Origin: Rugamonas rubra | GTDB lineage: Bacteria; Pseudomonadota; Gammaproteobacteria; Burkholderiales; Burkholderiaceae_D | Assembly (NCBI RefSeq): GCF_900114705.1 | Contig: NZ_FOTW01000005.1 | Span: 310,001-374,000 of the forward strand | DNA length: 64,000 nucleotides | Direction of reading: 5' to 3' | Shown here: piece by piece, positions 47,450 to 55,445 of the stretch | How positions within the stretch are numbered: the first letter of the stretch is position 1 | Layout of the letters: each line of letters opens with the position of its first letter | Made by a program: the position numbers and the translations under genes | Notes under the pieces: model-generated | What the model was told of the DNA's origin: nothing | Database searches by the model: none | What the model saw: only the letters and a program-made list of their open reading frames with translations

Positions 47450-49125
47450 TGAACCAGACGTCGAACCAGCCGCGCCAGTGGGACACGCTGCAGCGCAACC
47501 GCGCCGCGCGGCTGGAACGGGGCCGCGCCACGCTCGGCAACGAGCTGGCCGGCAAGAGCCTGCCGGCCGGCCGCATCGCCGACCTGCTGCACGCCGTGCT
47601 CGAATGCGGCGACCGCGTCTGCCTGGAGGGGAACAACCAGAAGCAGGCCGACTTCCTCGGCCAGGCGCTGGCCGGGCTGGACCCGGCCCGCGTCAACGGC
47701 CTGCACATGCTGCAGTCGGTGCTGGCCCTGCCCGAGCACCTCGACGTGTTCGAGCGCGGCGTCGCCGCCAAGCTGGACTTCTCCTTCTCCGGCCCGCAGG
47801 CCGGCCGGGTGGCCAAGCTGCTGGCCGCCGGCAAACTCAACATCGGCGCTATCCACACCTACCTGGAGCTGTTCAGCCGCTACTTCGTCGACCTGCCGCC
47901 GCGCGTGGCGCTGATCGCCGCCGAGGCGGCCGACCGCGACGGCAACCTCTACACCGGCCCCAACACCGAGGACACGCCGGCCATCGTCGAGGCCACCGCC
48001 TTCAAGAACGGCATCGTCATCGTCCAGGTGAACCGGATCATGGACACGCTGCCGCGCGTCGACATCCCCGGCGACTGGGTCGACTTCGTCGTGCAGTCGC
48101 CCGCGCCCTACTACATCGAGCCGCTGTTCACGCGCGACCCGGCGCAGATCTCGGAGATCCAGGTGCTGATGGCGATGATGGCCATCAAGGGCATCTACGC
48201 CGAGTACCGGGTCGAGCGGCTCAACCACGGCATCGGCTTCGACACCGCCGCCATCGAGCTGCTGCTGCCGACCTACGCCGCCTCGCTCGGCCTGCAGGGC
48301 AAGATCGGCCGCCACTGGGCGCTCAATCCGCACCCGGCGCTGATCCCGGCGATCGAGTCCGGCTTCGTCGAATCGGTCTACTCCTTCGGCTCCGAGCTGG
48401 GCATGGAGGACTACATCCGCGCCCGGCCCGACGTGTTCGCCGTCGGCCCGGACGGCAGCATGCGCAGCAACCGCGCCTTCTGCCAGGCGGCCGGCCACTA
48501 CGCCTGCGACATGTTCATCGGCTCGACCCTGCAGATCGACTTGCAGGGCAACTCGTCGACGGCCACGCTCGGGCGCATCTCCGGCTTCGGCGGCGCGCCC
48601 AACATGGGCGCCGACGCGCGCGGCCGGCGCCACGCCAGCCCGGCCTGGCTGAAGGCCGGCGCCGAGGCGCGCAGCGGCCGCAACACCATCCCGCGCGGCC
48701 AGAAGCTGGTGGTGCAGATCGTCGAGACCTTCCGCGAGCATATGCAGCCGGCCTTCGTCGAGCGGCTCGACGCCTGGGAGCTGGCCGAGCAGGCCGGCAT
48801 GGCGATCCCGCCGGTGATGATCTACGGCGACGACGTGACCCACATCCTGACCGAGGAAGGCATCGCCAACCTGCTGCTGTGCCGCGGCGACGCGGAGCGC
48901 GAACAGGCCATCCGTGGCGTGGCCGGCTACACCCCGGTCGGCCTGGGGCGCGACCAGGCGATGGTGGCGGATCTGCGCCGGCGCGGCATCATCCGCCGCG
49001 CCGAGGACCTGGGCATCGACAAGCGCCTGGCCACGCGCGACCTGCTGGCGGCGAAGAACATGAAGGACCTGGTGCGCGCGTCGGGCGGCCTGTACAACCC
49101 GCCCAAGCGCTTCCGCAACTGGTGA
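47449..49125 (+). CDS. mdcA: Malonate decarboxylase alpha subunit
   Basis: A 558-residue acetyl-S-ACP:malonate ACP transferase. It moves the acyl-carrier protein from acetate to malonate, the first step of biotin-independent malonate decarboxylation. Family stretches are ECGDRVCLEGNNQKQADFL, KLNIGAIHTYLELFSRYFVD, NTEDTPAIVEATAFKNGIV and RISGFGGAPNMGADARGRRH. Two adjacent ATG codons (47446 and 47449) are possible; the second has the better distance to GGAG and overlaps the permease stop. The 132-nt gap to mdcC is the only large spacing within the operon and contains a palindrome. Confidence 0.96.
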   Translation: MNQTSNQPRQWDTLQRNRAARLERGRATLGNELAGKSLPAGRIADLLHAVLECGDRVCLEGNNQKQADFLGQALAGLDPARVNGLHMLQSVLALPEHLDVFERGVAAKLDFSFSGPQAGRVAKLLAAGKLNIGAIHTYLELFSRYFVDLPPRVALIAAEAADRDGNLYTGPNTEDTPAIVEATAFKNGIVIVQVNRIMDTLPRVDIPGDWVDFVVQSPAPYYIEPLFTRDPAQISEIQVLMAMMAIKGIYAEYRVERLNHGIGFDTAAIELLLPTYAASLGLQGKIGRHWALNPHPALIPAIESGFVESVYSFGSELGMEDYIRARPDVFAVGPDGSMRSNRAFCQAAGHYACDMFIGSTLQIDLQGNSSTATLGRISGFGGAPNMGADARGRRHASPAWLKAGAEARSGRNTIPRGQKLVVQIVETFREHMQPAFVERLDAWELAEQAGMAIPPVMIYGDDVTHILTEEGIANLLLCRGDAEREQAIRGVAGYTPVGLGRDQAMVADLRRRGIIRRAEDLGIDKRLATRDLLAAKNMKDLVRASGGLYNPPKRFRNW

Positions 49126-49165
49126 TCTGAACGGCGCTGGGAGTTATCCCTAAAGGCGCCGAACC

Positions 49166-49191
49166 AGGGTCAGACCCTAGGGTCTGACCCT
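49166..49191. repeat. Perfect 26-bp palindrome inside the malonate operon
   Basis: AGGGTCAGACCCT followed directly by AGGGTCTGACCCT, a 13-bp inverted repeat with no spacer, between mdcA and mdcC. As RNA it would form a stable hairpin that could protect or attenuate the operon mRNA. Member of the family at 35895, 43619 and 54479. Confidence 0.9.
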
Positions 49192-49257
49192 CGAATTCCG
49201 CCGCTGGGTACGTTCAACTGGGCGGCATTGCACTCTGAACGAGACGAAGGACCAAGG

Positions 49258-49572
49258 ATGGAAACCCTGAACTACCGATTTGAACAAGGCAGCCGGCGCC
49301 TGGCCGAGCGGGCGCAGCTGGTCGGCGTGGTCAGCTCCGGCAACCTGGAGGTGCTGATCGAGCCGGCCGCGCTGGACGGCGCCTGCGCCATCGAGATCAA
49401 GACCGCCGCCGTCGGCTTCGGCGCCATCTGGCAGGCCGTGATGCGAGACTTCCAGCAGCGCTGGCAGCTGGCCGACGTCAGCATCTCGATCAACGACATG
49501 GGCGCCACGCCGGCCGTGGTCAGCCTGCGCCTGGACCAGGCAGTGGAAACCATGCTGGGAGGCGGCGCATGA
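49258..49572 (+). CDS. mdcC: Malonate decarboxylase acyl-carrier protein (delta)
   Basis: A 104-residue carrier protein that bears the 2'-(5''-triphosphoribosyl)-3'-dephospho-CoA prosthetic group. The serine attachment site is in VGVVSSGNLEVLIEPA, near residue 27; SISINDMGATPAVVSLRLDQ is also typical. Start: ATG 49258 after GAAGGA; a TTG at 49228 is less likely. Its end overlaps mdcD by 4 nt. Confidence 0.93.
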   Translation: METLNYRFEQGSRRLAERAQLVGVVSSGNLEVLIEPAALDGACAIEIKTAAVGFGAIWQAVMRDFQQRWQLADVSISINDMGATPAVVSLRLDQAVETMLGGGA

Positions 49573-50465
49573 ACAGCTATTTGGAAGCCAACGCGCGCGA
49601 ACGCCTGCGCGCCCTGTTCGACGCCGGCAGTTTCAAGGAATTCGTCGCGCCGGCCGAGCGCGTCGTCAGTCCCCACCTGGCGCAGCTGAACGCGCCGGCG
49701 GCCTTCGACGACGGCGTCGCCGTCGGCAGCGCCACATTGGACGGCCAAGCGGTCTACACGGCGGCGCAGGAGGGCGGCTTCATGGGCGGCGCGGTCGGCG
49801 AGGTGCACGGCGCCAAGCTGGTCGGCCTGCTGCGCCGCGCCGTGCGCGAGCGCGTCGGCGCCGTGGTGCTGCTGCTGGAGACCGGCGGCGTGCGCCTGCA
49901 CGAGGCCAACGCCGGCCTGATCGCCGTCTCCGAGGTGATGCGCGCCGTGCTCGACACGCGCGCCGCCGGCATTCCGGTGGTGGTGCTGATCGGCGGCTCG
50001 AACGGCGCCTTCGGCGGCATGGGCATCGTTTCGCGCTGCGCCAACGTGGTGGTGATGTCCGAGGAGGGCCGGCTGGCCATGTCCGGCCCCGAGGTGATCG
50101 AGACGGCCAGCGGCGTCGAGGAGTTCGACTCGCGCGACCGCGCGCTGGTCTGGCGCACCACCGGCGGCAAGCACCGCTACCTGCTGGGCGACTGCCAGAT
50201 GATCGTGGCCGACGACGTGGCGGCCTTCCGCCTGGCCGCCATCGACGCCATCGCCAGCTGCGCCGCCGCGCCGGTCGAGTTGACGCTGGAGGCGATGGAG
50301 CGCGAGCAGCTGCTGCTCAGCGAACGGCTGGAGCGCTTCGGCGACATGGCCGATCCGCTCGCCATCTGGGCCGCGCTGGGCATGGCGGAACCGAACAAAC
50401 TGCCGATGCTGGAGGCCGAGGCCTTCGTCAGCGCGGCCGCGCCACACCGTCTGGGAGTGAACTAA
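49569..50465 (+). CDS. mdcD: Malonate decarboxylase beta subunit
   Basis: A 298-residue carboxyltransferase-fold subunit; with MdcE it decarboxylates malonyl-S-ACP to acetyl-S-ACP. Sequence marks include AQEGGFMGGAVGEVHGAKL, VVLLLETGGVRLHEANAG and the oxyanion-hole region NGAFGGMGIVSRCANVVVMS. ATG 49569 overlaps mdcC, and the TAA overlaps the mdcE ATG by one base. Confidence 0.95.
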   Translation: MNSYLEANARERLRALFDAGSFKEFVAPAERVVSPHLAQLNAPAAFDDGVAVGSATLDGQAVYTAAQEGGFMGGAVGEVHGAKLVGLLRRAVRERVGAVVLLLETGGVRLHEANAGLIAVSEVMRAVLDTRAAGIPVVVLIGGSNGAFGGMGIVSRCANVVVMSEEGRLAMSGPEVIETASGVEEFDSRDRALVWRTTGGKHRYLLGDCQMIVADDVAAFRLAAIDAIASCAAAPVELTLEAMEREQLLLSERLERFGDMADPLAIWAALGMAEPNKLPMLEAEAFVSAAAPHRLGVN

Positions 50466-51202
50466 TGGATTGGAAAACACTGGCGGCGACGCTGTTCCCG
50501 CTCGGCCACGCCATCGCCGAGCAGGACGATTTCTTGTCCGGCACGGCGCAGGTGGGCGAGCGCACCATCGCCGTGATCGGCACCACCGGCCACGCGCCGA
50601 TCGGCGTGGAGATCGCGCTGGCGCAGGCCAAGGCGGTGCTGCAAACGGTGCGCGAGGCGCCCGGCCGGCCGATCCTGATCCTGGTCGACACGCAGGGCCA
50701 GCGCCTGCGCCACCGCGACGAGATGTTGGGTATCAACAGCTACATGGCCCATTTGGGCAAGTGCGTCGACCTGGCGCGGCGCCGTGGCCATGCGGTGCTC
50801 GGCCTGGTGTACGACCAGGCGCTGTCGGGCGGATTCATCACCAGCGGCTTGATGGCCGACGCTTGCTACGCCCTGCCCGGCGCCACCATCCGCGTGATGG
50901 GCCTGCCGGCGATGGCGCGCATCACCAAGGTGCCGCTGGAGACGCTGGTCGAACTGGCCAAGAGCAATCCGGTGTTCGCGCCGGGGCCGGAGAACTATCT
51001 GCGCATGGGCGGCCTGCAGGAGATCTGGCACGACGATCTGGCGCGGCGGCTGGCCGAGGCGCTGGCGCTGGTCGAGGCCGACCGCGCCGCCGAACCAAGC
51101 GGCGACCGGCGCAGCGCGCTCGGTCTGGCGCGCGGTGGACGGCTGAGCGCCCAGCCGGTGATCGACGCCATCGTGGCGGGTGGCCATGTACGCACGGCAT
51201 AG
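50465..51202 (+). CDS. mdcE: Malonate decarboxylase gamma subunit
   Basis: A 245-residue partner of MdcD in the decarboxylase heterodimer. Key stretches are VIGTTGHAPIGVEIALAQ, LILVDTQGQRLRHRDEMLG and GLVYDQALSGGFITSGLMAD. Its start shares a base with the mdcD stop; its end overlaps mdcG by 17 nt. Confidence 0.95.
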   Translation: MDWKTLAATLFPLGHAIAEQDDFLSGTAQVGERTIAVIGTTGHAPIGVEIALAQAKAVLQTVREAPGRPILILVDTQGQRLRHRDEMLGINSYMAHLGKCVDLARRRGHAVLGLVYDQALSGGFITSGLMADACYALPGATIRVMGLPAMARITKVPLETLVELAKSNPVFAPGPENYLRMGGLQEIWHDDLARRLAEALALVEADRAAEPSGDRRSALGLARGGRLSAQPVIDAIVAGGHVRTA

Positions 51203-51851
51203 CCTGGTCTGGCTGGCGGCGCAAGGCTGGCGGGACGCCATCGCGGCGGCCGCGCCGGAGCACGCCGGCGCGCTGCGCGAATGGCAGCGCGCCGGCCATC
51301 CGTGCATTGTGCGCCGGCGCGACGCCGACACCGGCGCCGGGCAGGTCTGCCTAGGCGTGGCGCTGCCGCCCGAGGCAGACGGCCGCAAGCCGCGCATCGC
51401 CCTGCGGCTGAACGCGGCAGATGTGGCACGCACCTGGCCCCCGCTGCCGCTGGCCGCCGTGCTCGACATGCCGGCGCTGCCCGCCGCCTGGCAGGCGCCG
51501 TTGGCGGCCCTGCTGGACGACGCGCAGGACGCCGGCATCGAGCTGCGCGTCTACGGCTCGGTCGCGCTGCAGGTGCTGACCGGGCTGGCCTACCTGCGCG
51601 ACGGCTCCGACATCGACATCCTGTTCCAGCCGGCCAGCACGGCGCAGTTGCGCGACGGCGTGGCGCTGCTGGCGCGGCACGCCGCCCAGCTGCCGCTGGA
51701 CGGCGAGATCGTCTTCCCGTCGGCGCAGGCGGTGGCGTGGAAGGAGTGGCACGCCGCCGGCGCCAGCCAGGCCCGCGTGCTGGCCAAGCTGGCCGACAGC
51801 GTGCGCCTGGCCACGCGCGACGAGCTGTGCGCGGCGCTGGAGGCGTCGTGA
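51186..51851 (+). CDS. mdcG: Phosphoribosyl-dephospho-CoA transferase
   Basis: A 221-residue nucleotidyltransferase that loads the CoA-derived prosthetic group onto MdcC. The catalytic motif is VYGSVALQVLTGLAYLRDGS followed by DIDILFQP (Gly-Ser and Asp-x-Asp). The conserved N terminus is RHSLVWLAAQGW. Start: ATG 51186 is preceded by GGCGGGTGG; GTG 51180 is also possible. Overlaps mdcE and mdcB. Confidence 0.92.
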   Translation: MYARHSLVWLAAQGWRDAIAAAAPEHAGALREWQRAGHPCIVRRRDADTGAGQVCLGVALPPEADGRKPRIALRLNAADVARTWPPLPLAAVLDMPALPAAWQAPLAALLDDAQDAGIELRVYGSVALQVLTGLAYLRDGSDIDILFQPASTAQLRDGVALLARHAAQLPLDGEIVFPSAQAVAWKEWHAAGASQARVLAKLADSVRLATRDELCAALEAS

Positions 51852-52858
51852 GTCGCTCCGCGCTCCAACGCGGCCCGCTCGACCAGGGCGGCCAAACCGG
51901 CCAAACCGGCCGAGCAGGCCGAACCGCCAACCTCGGCCGGCCCGTTGGCTTGCACGTTGCGGGCTTTGCGGCGTCGCTGCCGGCACCACTACGCCGCGCG
52001 GAGCTGCGGCGCCAGCGCGCCTTCGCCGCAGCCGTCGCCCGCCTCGCCGTGCGCAGCCTGTACGCCGAGTTGAGCCTCTACCCCAAGCCGGGGCTGGTCT
52101 CGCTGGTCGACAATGGCAGCCACGACGACATGAACGCGGCCACCTTCTTGCGCAGCCTGTTCGCGCTGCGCCACTACTTCCGCCACATCTGCCTGGCCGG
52201 CATACAGGGCGCGCCCTTCGTCCGGCTCAAGCAACTGGGCATCGAGGCCGAGACGCGGATGCTGCATGCCACCGGCGGCGTCAACACCCATCGCGGCGCC
52301 ATCTTCAGCCTGGGCCTGTTGTGCGCGGCGGCCGGACGCGGCGCGGCGCAGAACATGCCCTTGACGCCGGCGGCCTTGCGCGCCGTGCTGTTGATACGCT
52401 GGGGCGACGAGTTGGCGGCCCACTGCAGCGCCATCGAACAGCCGACCGCGCTCAGCCACGGCCTGCGCGCCGCCGCGCTGCACGCGGCCAGCGGCGCGCG
52501 CGAGGAAGGCGCGCTGGGTCTGCCGTCGGTGTTCGACATCGGCCTGCCGGCGCTGCGGGCCAGCCTGGCGCGCGGCGCGGCGATGCAGCAGGCCCGCGTC
52601 GACGCGCTGTTCGCGTTGATGGCCCACGTCAGCGACACCAACGTCTACCATCGCGGCGGAGCCGAGGGCGCGCGCACGGTGCGCGCCGAGGCCGAACGCT
52701 TCATCGCCCTCGGCGGCACCGGCCATCCGCAATGGCGCGAGGCGGCGTTGGACTGCCACCGCCTGTTCGTGCGGCGGCGCCTGTCGCCGGGCGGCGCTGC
52801 CGACCTGCTGGCCGCCAGCTGCCTGGTGCACGCCATGTCCGCGCTGCCGCCGCCATGA
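51848..52858 (+). CDS. mdcB: Triphosphoribosyl-dephospho-CoA synthase
   Basis: A 336-residue CitG-family enzyme that makes the prosthetic-group precursor from ATP and dephospho-CoA. Core motifs are SLYPKPGLVSLVDNGSHDD (the PKPGLV signature) and LHATGGVNTHRGAIFSLGLL. It starts with GTG 51848 overlapping the mdcG stop (GTGA). The first 50 residues are a Gly/Gln/Thr/Arg-rich extension with a GQTGQTGRAGR repeat, not found in the core family. Its place between mdcG and mdcH differs from the Pseudomonas/Acinetobacter order, where mdcB follows mdcA. Confidence 0.93.
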   Translation: MSRSALQRGPLDQGGQTGQTGRAGRTANLGRPVGLHVAGFAASLPAPLRRAELRRQRAFAAAVARLAVRSLYAELSLYPKPGLVSLVDNGSHDDMNAATFLRSLFALRHYFRHICLAGIQGAPFVRLKQLGIEAETRMLHATGGVNTHRGAIFSLGLLCAAAGRGAAQNMPLTPAALRAVLLIRWGDELAAHCSAIEQPTALSHGLRAAALHAASGAREEGALGLPSVFDIGLPALRASLARGAAMQQARVDALFALMAHVSDTNVYHRGGAEGARTVRAEAERFIALGGTGHPQWREAALDCHRLFVRRRLSPGGAADLLAASCLVHAMSALPPP

Positions 52859-53751
52859 GAAGCCGGCTGCTGATACTCTGCCCCGGCCAGGGCGGCCAAG
52901 ACGCGCAGATGTTCGATCTGGCGCGCGGCGAGCCGCGCGCCGCCGCCCTGCTCGACTCGCTGGCCCTGCCGCCGCTGGAGCAGATGTTCGACAACCGCGG
53001 CGCCCAGCAGTTGATCGTCGCCAGCACGCTGGCCACCTGGGAGGCGCTGCGCGACAAGCTGCCGCAGCCGGCGCTGGTGGCCGGCTACAGCATCGGCGAG
53101 CTGGCGGCCTACGGCGTGGCCGGCGCCTTCACGCCCGCCCAGACCTTGGCGCTGGCCGAGGCGCGCGCCGGTTTGATGGACGCCTGCCTGGCGGCGCAAG
53201 CCGAGCAGGCGCTGGCGGCCTTGTCCGGCCTGCCGCTGCGCCAGGCCGCCGCGCTGTGCGCCGCGCATTCCTGCCACGTCGCCATCGAGACCGGCGAGGA
53301 CGGCTGCATCGCCGGCGGGCCGGCCGCCGGGCTGGCCGCCCTCGAAGCGCAGGTCGTCGCGGCGGGCGGACGCTGCCAACGCCTGCCGGTGGCGGTCGCC
53401 TCGCACACGCCCTACATGGCGGCGGCGGTGGCGCCGTTCGCCGAGCTGCTGCGCGGCGCCGACTTCGCCGCCATGCGCGCGCCGGTGGTGGCCGGCATCA
53501 GCGCGCTGGCCGGCAGCGGCAAGGCGCAGGCGGTCGAGCACTTGTCGCGCCAGTTGGCCGAGAAGATCCTGTGGATGGGTTGCATGGACGCCTGCGCCGA
53601 GGCCGGTGTGACCGTGGCGCTGGAGCTGGGGCCGGGCGCGGCGCTGTCGCGCATGCTGCGGGCGCGCCATCCGCACATCGCCTGCCGCTCGGTGGCCGAC
53701 TTCCGCAGCATCGCCGGCGTGGCCGGCTGGATCGAGCGCGAGTGCGCTTGA
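52855..53751 (+). CDS. mdcH: Malonyl-CoA:ACP transacylase
   Basis: A 298-residue FabD-like acyltransferase that charges MdcC with malonyl from malonyl-CoA, starting the catalytic cycle. The N terminus LLILCPGQGGQDAQMF, the nucleophile Ser in VAGYSIGELAAYGV (GYSIGE instead of GHSxGE) and the catalytic His in VASHTPYMAAA are present. The start overlaps the mdcB stop. Last gene of the operon; no clear T-tract terminator follows in the 62 bp before the convergent trxC. Confidence 0.93.
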   Translation: MRSRLLILCPGQGGQDAQMFDLARGEPRAAALLDSLALPPLEQMFDNRGAQQLIVASTLATWEALRDKLPQPALVAGYSIGELAAYGVAGAFTPAQTLALAEARAGLMDACLAAQAEQALAALSGLPLRQAAALCAAHSCHVAIETGEDGCIAGGPAAGLAALEAQVVAAGGRCQRLPVAVASHTPYMAAAVAPFAELLRGADFAAMRAPVVAGISALAGSGKAQAVEHLSRQLAEKILWMGCMDACAEAGVTVALELGPGAALSRMLRARHPHIACRSVADFRSIAGVAGWIERECA

Positions 53752-53813
53752 GCGGCCGGCAGGCTGCACGACCGGGCCGCGTGGCGACCGAGCGGTCGGG
53801 CGGCCGGACGGCG

Positions 53814-54278
53814 CTAGCGCCGGCTGTTCGCCCTGGCCCAGGCCAGGATGCCGGCCGTGTCCGTGGCGCCCGGCTGGCGCGCCAACTCGCGGCCGTGGTG
53901 GAACAGGGCCAGCGTGGGAATGCTGCGGATCGCGTAGCGCGCCGCCAGGTCCTGCGCCGCCTCGGTGTCGACCTTGACGACGCGGAACTGCGGCTCCAAC
54001 TGCGCGGCCGCCTGGGCGTAGAACGGCGCCATGCTGCGGCAGGGGCCGCACCACGGCGCCCAAAAGTCGACCAGCACGGGGATGTCGCTGCGTTCGATGT
54101 GTTTCAGGAAACGTGCGCTCGACAACTCCGCAGGATGGCCGTCGAACAGCGCGCGCTGGCACTTGCCGCAGGTAGGTTGCTGGGCCAGCCGGGCGGCCGG
54201 CACGCGGTTGACGGCGTCGCAGTGGGGGCAAACGATGTGCAGCGATTCGGCTTGGGCGGTGGTGGTGGTGGCGGGCAT
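53814..54278 (-). CDS. trxC: Thioredoxin 2
   Basis: A 154-residue cytosolic thioredoxin with an N-terminal zinc site (CPHC near 16 and CGKC near 36) and a thioredoxin domain with the active site FWAPWCGPCRSMAPF. TrxC reduces protein disulfides and is often part of oxidative stress responses; the zinc modulates it. Start: ATG 54278 has AGGA six bases upstream; the longer open frame to 54314 is not supported. Converges with mdcH. Confidence 0.95.
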   Translation of the reverse strand: MPATTTTAQAESLHIVCPHCDAVNRVPAARLAQQPTCGKCQRALFDGHPAELSSARFLKHIERSDIPVLVDFWAPWCGPCRSMAPFYAQAAAQLEPQFRVVKVDTEAAQDLAARYAIRSIPTLALFHHGRELARQPGATDTAGILAWARANSRR

Positions 54279-54343
54279 GGCTGATCCTGTGTCTACGCGG
54301 CGAAGAACGGACACAAGATTAGCAGAGTTTGCGCCGCCGCGTC

Positions 54344-54427
54344 AGTCAGGCCGCACCAGCTCCGCAACGGGAACAGGCCGCGACGGTGGCCGAGGCCATC
54401 GCCGCCTGGCTGCGCGAGACGCCCTGA
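54344..54427 (+). pseudogene. Possible C-terminal relic of an alpha/beta hydrolase
   Basis: An in-frame fragment ending SQAAPAPQREQAATVAEAI then AAWLRETP and a stop. The pattern PxxEQ..xVAxxIxxWL is common at the C terminus of alpha/beta hydrolases. No start or upstream domain is present and trxC begins 65 bp to the left on the other strand. The stretch 54428-54539 holds only the repeat below. Confidence 0.3.
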
Positions 54428-54478
54428 GCCGCGCCGTGGGCGTCGGCGGCGCCCCCCGCCGCCCAGGCGCGGAGCGCC

Positions 54479-54504
54479 AGGGTCAGACCCCGAGGGTCCG
54501 CCCC
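54479..54504. repeat. Imperfect member of the GGGTCTGACCC palindrome family
   Basis: AGGGTCAGACCCC followed by GAGGGTCCGCCCC, a decayed inverted repeat downstream of the phasin gene. Compare the perfect members at 35895, 43619 and 49166. Confidence 0.6.
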
Positions 54505-54539
54505 CCGCTGTTCGCCGCTGGCCGAGCGGCGCCGCCGGA

Positions 54540-55202
54540 TCAGGTTTCCTTGCGCGACGGGGGCTGCTTGCCCGCCTGGCTGGCCGCCGTGCTGGAGCCC
54601 TGGGTGCCGGTGTGGCTGCCACCCTGCATGCTGCCGCCCTGCATCTCGCGTTCGCGGCCCTCGCCGTTCTGGCCGGCGCTCTGCAGCGTCGAGCTGCCGC
54701 GCATCTCGTTGCCGCGCGACTGCTGGTGGCGCATGCCGCCGTCGGCGAAGCGTTCGAACGGGTCGGTGAAGTTGCGCATGGCGTCCTGCTGGTTGCGCAC
54801 GGTCTTCTCGGTCTCCTCGGACGCCAGGCGCGCCACCTCGTCGGCCAGCGCCTTGGCGGTGCGGGCCGTCTCGGCGACATGCACCTCGGCCACCTTGGCC
54901 AGGTCGACATGGGTGTCGGCGGCGATGCGCGAGACGTGCTGCTGGTAGGCGCGCAGCTTCTCGGCGGCCGGCTGGGCGTGGGCGGCGGCGGCGGCGATGG
55001 CCTCCGTCGGGCGGTGGGCGATGATCGCCTGCTGCCCCGCCATCGTGCCCTCCTCCAGCATGGTCTGGGCCAGCTGAATGTTCAGGTCGCTGTACTGCTG
55101 GATGGTGCGGAACAGCGATTTGGACATGTCGTTAAAGAACGACAAATGCGCCTCCATGTGGTCTTTGGCGGCTGGGGTGACTGCTTGGGTGAATGGATAC
55201 AT
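54540..55202 (-). CDS. Phasin-family protein
   Basis: A 220-residue helical protein of the phasin type that coats polyhydroxyalkanoate granules. Residues 15-160 are amphipathic helix with ISxxxx-like LSFFNDMSKSLFRTIQQY, HVDLAKVAEVHVAETARTA and a conserved VRNQQDAMRNF ending. After residue 165 the protein is a low-complexity Gly/Ser/Gln/Met tail (MQGGSMQGGSHTG). ATG 55202 has GAGG five bases upstream. No PHA synthase gene is next to it. Confidence 0.8.
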   Translation of the reverse strand: MYPFTQAVTPAAKDHMEAHLSFFNDMSKSLFRTIQQYSDLNIQLAQTMLEEGTMAGQQAIIAHRPTEAIAAAAAHAQPAAEKLRAYQQHVSRIAADTHVDLAKVAEVHVAETARTAKALADEVARLASEETEKTVRNQQDAMRNFTDPFERFADGGMRHQQSRGNEMRGSSTLQSAGQNGEGREREMQGGSMQGGSHTGTQGSSTAASQAGKQPPSRKET

Positions 55203-55445
55203 ACATGCCTCGAATGATAGAAATTTGTTTGAAGAAAGCAAGACGGCCGGTGTATCCGGGCCGCTTACGTGTCGCCGGTATGGCCTCATGCGCCGGACCG
55301 GACGCCGCTGCGGACGGCGCCGGACCGGACTTCGCGTCTGCAGCGCGAGACACAAGGCTACGTGAGCAGCACCTTCGAGGCATGATCTGAATCAAACGTG
55401 CGCACCCCCGGCCCCAGGCGCGGGCGCGGCGCGCACCGCCGCCCG

